Assembly (NCBI GenBank): GCA_018806915.1
Contig: JAGKQI010000090.1
Coordinates: 2,046,001 to 2,110,000, forward strand
From: Phytophthora colocasiae
Lineage: Eukaryota; Oomycota; Peronosporomycetes; Peronosporales; Peronosporaceae
Reading direction: 5' to 3'
Length of the DNA stretch: 64,000 nucleotides
Positions 59,971-64,000 of this stretch are shown piece by piece. Position 1 is the first letter of the stretch. The number at the start of each line of letters is the position of its first letter. The notes under the pieces are model-generated. The model was not told the DNA's origin. It did not search any database and saw nothing but the letters and a program-made list of their open reading frames with translations. The position numbers and the translations under genes were made by a program.

Positions 59971-60318
59971 TTAAGTGATCAACCTGAGGACAGCCTCGCG
60001 GTCGTTCCGGTTAAGTTTGTGCAGCCAAAGGAGAGCCTGGATTTTATCCCAGCCTAAACCCTTAATCATCTGAAGGTTCAGCCAAGCCTCTTTGAAGGGC
60101 ATATCGGCCACACTTTCAAACGTTTTTCTCAGTCCTTGCAGCACGGCAATATTGTTGCGCTCTTCATTCACCGGTTCGATGAGGTGCTTTCTCAGAAGTC
60201 TTGTTGCTTGGGCGCTTTCAATCGCCTCGCTCGGAGTTACTTTTGCCAACCCTGTAGCGTCAGTATCACTTGCGAAAACGGTGACAACTGCCAGTAGAAT
60301 GATAGAGTTCACCTTCAT
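59971..60318 (-). CDS. RXLR-type secreted effector candidate (115 aa)
   Basis: The ATG at 60318 opens a signal peptide (MKVNSIILLAVVTVFASDTD). RLLR lies at residues 40-43 and 'NEER' about ten residues later. The C-terminus is helical with two Trp-bearing segments ('FKEAWLNLQMIKGLGWDKIQ', 'ALLWLHKLNRNDREAVLRLI'), in the style of a short WY-type module. It belongs to a different subfamily from 33405. A decayed relative lies at 60750-60935 on the same strand. The target is unknown. Confidence 0.85.
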   Translation of the reverse strand: MKVNSIILLAVVTVFASDTDATGLAKVTPSEAIESAQATRLLRKHLIEPVNEERNNIAVLQGLRKTFESVADMPFKEAWLNLQMIKGLGWDKIQALLWLHKLNRNDREAVLRLIT

Positions 60319-60749
60319 TGCCGCTTGAATGAGGATGTAGAGAGAAGAGTTTGTGCTCGCTGGAGTGAATCGAGAAGTGTGAGACAGAACATTGTTCGAC
60401 TAACTGGTTGAAGTGTGTAAAGAAAAACAACATCTAATCCGAAGTACCAGTACTTTACAATGTGATTTCGATACACTTTTCCGCAATCACCGGCAAGTTG
60501 CCGGCGGCAACCCTACGCAGGCAGAATACCGTTAGACTAATGCTTTGTAGAACTCAAAAAATTGTAAACCATATTTCGGGATATTTTCACATTATACTAT
60601 CAAATGCGGAGTGTATGCCAGCGGGTTCTCCCTCATCCGGAAGCGGGTGGGCTACGAAGAGCAGTTAGCTGTGCAACACCTCCATCTCTAGGGGTGGCGG
60701 TGGCATAGGTCTGGAAGACGACTGTCCGCTAAAAGTTAATCAACTATCT

Positions 60750-60935
60750 CGAAAGGCATATCGGCGACCTTTTCAACCGTCAACTTCAGTCCTTGCAGGC
60801 TGCAATGGTCTTCCTTGCTGCAAGTTGCAGCAAGGGAAGACCATTGCGCTCCTCGCTCTTCGTGTCTAGGTTATGGTAGGCCCTGCGCTTTGTTAGGAAC
60901 CTTGTCGCGTGGGCACTTTCGATCGAAGATCCATG
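60750..60935 (-). pseudogene. Decayed relative of the 115-aa RXLR gene
   Basis: Blocks such as AAAGGCATATCGGC, TCAGTCCTTGCAG and TTGTCGCGTGGGCACTTTC match the neighbouring effector (60090-60225) in order, with many changes. A hairpin of about 44 nt (60808-60851, CAATGGTCTTCC... with its complement) interrupts the similarity. No open frame remains. Confidence 0.65.
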
Positions 60936-61009
60936 CATCCGGGCTCCAGGCCTTGTCTAATCCTATGACAGAGTCTGAAATCCAGATATCTTCAACATGG
61001 CTGCACAAT

Positions 61010-62780
61010 GGACGCCTTCCATATATAGCTTATCCGCCCGACATATCTGCAGCAGCTAAGTTAGACTTAGAAAAGATATATGCCGGCTTATCTCTCGGAG
61101 GTTCCACCGTAAATGCTGTAGATCTTCATCTCATGTCCCGCTAATGCTGTCCTACTTCAATAGTAAAGATCTAATTAAAAAAAGTGTACCCGACACTTTA
61201 CCAAGGACACAGAACCCGCTCTCTCTTGAATATCGCTCACTTCGAAATTTGCAGTTGCTAATGGAGAGGCAGACCGAGGAAATGGACACTCTGCTGGTGC
61301 TAGGCGCAGCATTCGCTCAGCAGGACACGAGGCTGAGCGAGGTCAGGAGGGAGGTGTTCGACGCCCTGCTCGCAGATGAATGGAGGATCGTGATGCGGAG
61401 CCGTCACTACTTGACAAACCAGTGCCTGTATCCGCCAAGCGAGGGCGCTTGGATGATCATGTACACGCACGGCAATGACGTCAACTTTTTGAATGCAACA
61501 AGTTTGACGAGGTGAGTACCCAAAGTGAAAACTGCCAGCCCGCGTTTCCTTTGCAAAGCCTGCCAAGGAGAGCAGTCCCCGTGATTCACCGTCGATCTTG
61601 AAAAGATGCGGGAGAACTTCAACATGGCTTGGCTCGAAACCTGCGCGCGCAAATGCCATCTAGCACAAGGACGGATACCTTCGTGCGCGGAGCACCACTC
61701 AATCTTCGCGCCAAAAGCTCAAAGAGCACGTACTACAACCTCCAGCAGGATCTTTGCAGTTATAAACTTCGTACTCCTCTTCCTCCTCGATGTCGTGTAG
61801 CGCGTGTCAGTCGCTACAGGTTGATTTGAAGACCCTACAGTAGATAACGAACAGCAACTTCAACAAATGTGTACTACTTATACTCATTTAGAATCTCACT
61901 CGTCTGTATACATGGACATTCTGTTCTCGCTGCAGGTAGCTCTCCTACGGGTCTTCTTCATCTTGGTAGTCTTGGTGACGGCAACCATCAAGTCCACAGC
62001 GACACACGAACCACAGATCGTCGCCGTAGTCGACAGAAACCTCTTCACCGCGCTCGATAAAGCGTGGACTTGCCACAACCACAGTTGTACAACGGCATTA
62101 CGCATTTCTTCGCTCGTGGGTGCTTGAGAGACCGAGGTGGCGTTAGGAGCACGGGAGATGACGTTGTCGGACTTCTACGAGGACGTGGCCCCGGTGATGG
62201 TCTTGTTTGTGGGGGAGGCGTGTCTTGTTGGGGCTTATTCCACGGCTTGGACTTGGTTGGTTCCGATTCGGACCATGGCGGGGTCTGCGTCTCGGCATCA
62301 CTGCAGATTTCACATTCAGTCGTCGGGATATTGGGCTGCGTGTTGTCGTCGCTGGATGTATCAACGATACAGCGCGACTTCCAGTGACTGGAGGGGTGCA
62401 CAAGACGCACCATAATCCTTGTGCGGATATAACACTCTAGTTAGTAGCTATTTCCATTTTAGCATCGAAAAGAAAACAACGGAAAGGTACACACATGCAC
62501 TTACCTTCGCGTTTAGAGGCAGATTTCAAACTGAATGAAAGTCAAGGCTGTCGGAAGATATATGTCCTCAGCAGAGTGAAGGCTGCATATTAGGAGTGAT
62601 GATCATCATAGACTATACAAACATCAAGTACACCAGCTAAGATGGCTACACAGCATAGTTCTAGGGTTAGGTGATTCTATTGAGACGATATCTACGACTC
62701 CGTGAGATGTATGCCGACATAGGCCCCGACATATCTGCTGCAGATATGTCGGGCGAATAAGCTATATATGGAAGGCGTCC
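61010..62780. mobile_element. 1.77-kb DNA transposon with 46-bp inverted ends
   Basis: Ends starting GGACGCCTTCCATATATAGC at 61010-61055 and inverted at 62735-62780 match with about one difference. The flanking 3-bp AAT on both sides (61007-61009, 62781-62783) may be the target duplication; three bases fit PIF/Harbinger-like elements. It carries a partial transposase frame at 61144-61515; the rest (61516-62734) has no recognised gene. Confidence 0.75.
61144..61515 (+). pseudogene. N-terminal fragment of a DDE (Harbinger-like) transposase
   Basis: 123 residues. The pattern 'LADEWRIVMRSRHYLTNQCL', then 'SEGAWMIMYTHGNDVNFLNA' and 'TSLTR' resembles the region before the DDE domain in Harbinger-like transposases ('S.W..L...G.D..F...T...R'). 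No catalytic residues follow in frame. Confidence 0.5.
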
Positions 62781-63470
62781 AATTAGCCTAATTGATAATA
62801 CCAGCACTTACTGCTCGCAGGGATTCACCAATACTATCGTGATCGTTTTTAGATCGATGTCCATAATTTCAAACACCAGAGGTGAATTCGCCAGTGACAC
62901 TGGCTCACCTTCACTTCGAATTGACAGGCGTCACAGAAAACAAAGGGATATGAACGACTATTGTCGGGATCAACACAGGGTTTGGTAATTTTCCGTAACT
63001 ATTGCCGATATTGGCAATGTCATATTGCCATAATTTATTGCTCCTCAACCCCAATAACATGCAATTTTTTATACAGGTCAATCTTGGCCATAGCCAAATG
63101 TCGTTGACATGTGTGGTTGCTTTGCCAATGGATGGTAGCGAGAACTATCGCCAAACGGGTGGTGTGGCCACGTTTGCACACAGGGCACACGGGTTATTAC
63201 AGTTGCTTGTCATTTCCTAACTGAATTATATTATATCAGTTGATTTGTGTGTTGTATGTATGATGTCGAGGAATTCGGACTATGACTTGTGTGTGTTGGT
63301 TGGAGAGGTTGGACGCGGTGGGAGGGTTCTCGAGGTAACCCCTGTTGGAAGTTACGTCGTAAGCGGTAGTGGATAAGGTACCTCGCGTGGGTTAATTCTG
63401 CGCAGCGAGACTGTACGGCACTGATAGTAAATCACTTTTCCTTTTCCCTTCTAAAGCGTACACATTCAAT
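62781..63470. other. Non-coding stretch, possibly including an LTR
   Basis: No gene. By position, the last 200 bases before 63471 could be the LTR of the retrotransposon that begins there; no second copy lies in the window. Confidence 0.35.
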
Positions 63471-63471
63471 A

Positions 63472-64000
63472 GGTTATGAGCCCAAGGACGCTGGCGAAGT
63501 CTCGCCACGACAGACACCTCCGCTACCTGCGAAAGAGGTTGCGCCAGGTACTGGTGGCGGTGATCCTGCTGCCCACGAAAGGGGTAGCTCGCCTGATGAA
63601 GGAAAAGCCGCTCCCGGAATGGAGGATATGATGGTGCTGCTGAGGCAGCTGACCACCAAGGTGAACATGCTGGAGAAGGCGGTCACGCCTCGGGGAGCGC
63701 CGGTGTCTCCTGACCAACCGCTGAGGCGAAGCGTCTTCCGTCAAGCGATTGAGGAGGGCGGGAGCCTCGGGATGCGGCAAATGCACGTTGACGAGCTTGG
63801 AGGTGGACATGGGCCTGGGGTCCAGACTCCTGAGGATGGGCGCGTGCTGGCTATCTTGACCACGAAGTGGACCGCGGGTTCCACAGTACCAAGCGTACCG
63901 CCCGCCCCCGGTCCAAGCACACGCAGCAGCAGCCACAGCAACAACATGCTGAGCCTGTCATGGCAGCTGAACCACGCGTCCCCCCTGCGAGAGAGAGGTT
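63472..64000 (+). CDS. Start of a retrotransposon gag-like frame, cut by the window end
   Basis: An open plus-strand frame runs from before 63478 to the end without a stop: Pro/Gly-rich first, then from an ATG at 63619 'MEDMMVLLRQLTTKVNMLEK' (coiled coil) and 'QPLRRSVFRQAIEEGGSLGM'. Just upstream, GGTTATGAGCCC (63472-63483) is the exact complement of a tRNA-Met anticodon stem-loop, as expected for a copia-type primer site. The gag assignment rests on this context. Confidence 0.45.

Noticed and set aside
1..64000. CRISPR arrays, bacterial operons, riboswitches, rRNA or tRNA genes
   Set aside because: No spaced direct-repeat arrays or complete tRNA/rRNA sequences were seen. Introns, effectors and retrotransposons show a eukaryotic source.

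Overview
The window looks like a repeat-rich, accessory part of an oomycete genome, most likely a Phytophthora-like plant pathogen. The evidence is several RXLR-type secreted effector genes (signal peptide, RxLR, then EER), an oomycete-type initiator close to GCTCATTCTCCAATTTGCC 45-60 bases upstream of several start codons, short GT-AG introns, and a dense load of LTR retrotransposons, MULE, pogo-like and Harbinger-like DNA.

Layout. 0-9.8 kb: a transposase tail, a retrotransposon gag cut by a 942-bp inverted-repeat element, a degraded MULE that also carries a Ulp1-like protease domain, and an HTH-only pogo-like gene. 10-22.9 kb: a large inverted duplication holding six genes for secreted Ser/Thr/Gly-rich proteins (A, E, C on minus; D, E', B on plus), arranged outward from a single-copy polytopic membrane-protein gene. 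23-33 kb: the most host-like part, with two paralogous single-pass membrane proteins, a three-exon bZIP-like regulator, a PHAX RNA-binding-domain protein, a PD-(D/E)XK-like protein, and remnants of nicotinamidase-like and BAG/Hsp20-like genes. 33.4-57.3 kb: an intact RXLR gene, an RXLR pseudogene beside a complete Ty3/gypsy element, Harbinger and pogo remnants, a 1.385-kb tandem duplication, and an RXLR gene split by a complete Ty1/copia element. 57.3-64 kb: an ankyrin-repeat gene, a second intact RXLR gene with a decayed relative, a 1.77-kb element with 46-bp inverted ends, and the start of another retrotransposon.

Main observations: (1) the inverted duplication, in which E and E' encode the same 306 residues while A and B carry different frameshifting deletions (7 and 10 nt short of the same 1248-nt frame); (2) a 585-bp insertion in only one arm, so the other arm preserves the empty site; (3) an antisense gene inside the copia element that combines a chromodomain with a putative cysteine-protease domain; (4) target-site evidence that this copia element interrupted an otherwise open RXLR gene.

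Limits: no homology search was run; names rest on motifs and architecture. Many transposon frames need single-base shifts to read through, often in homopolymers, while long host genes are open. Start codons given are the first plausible ATG.
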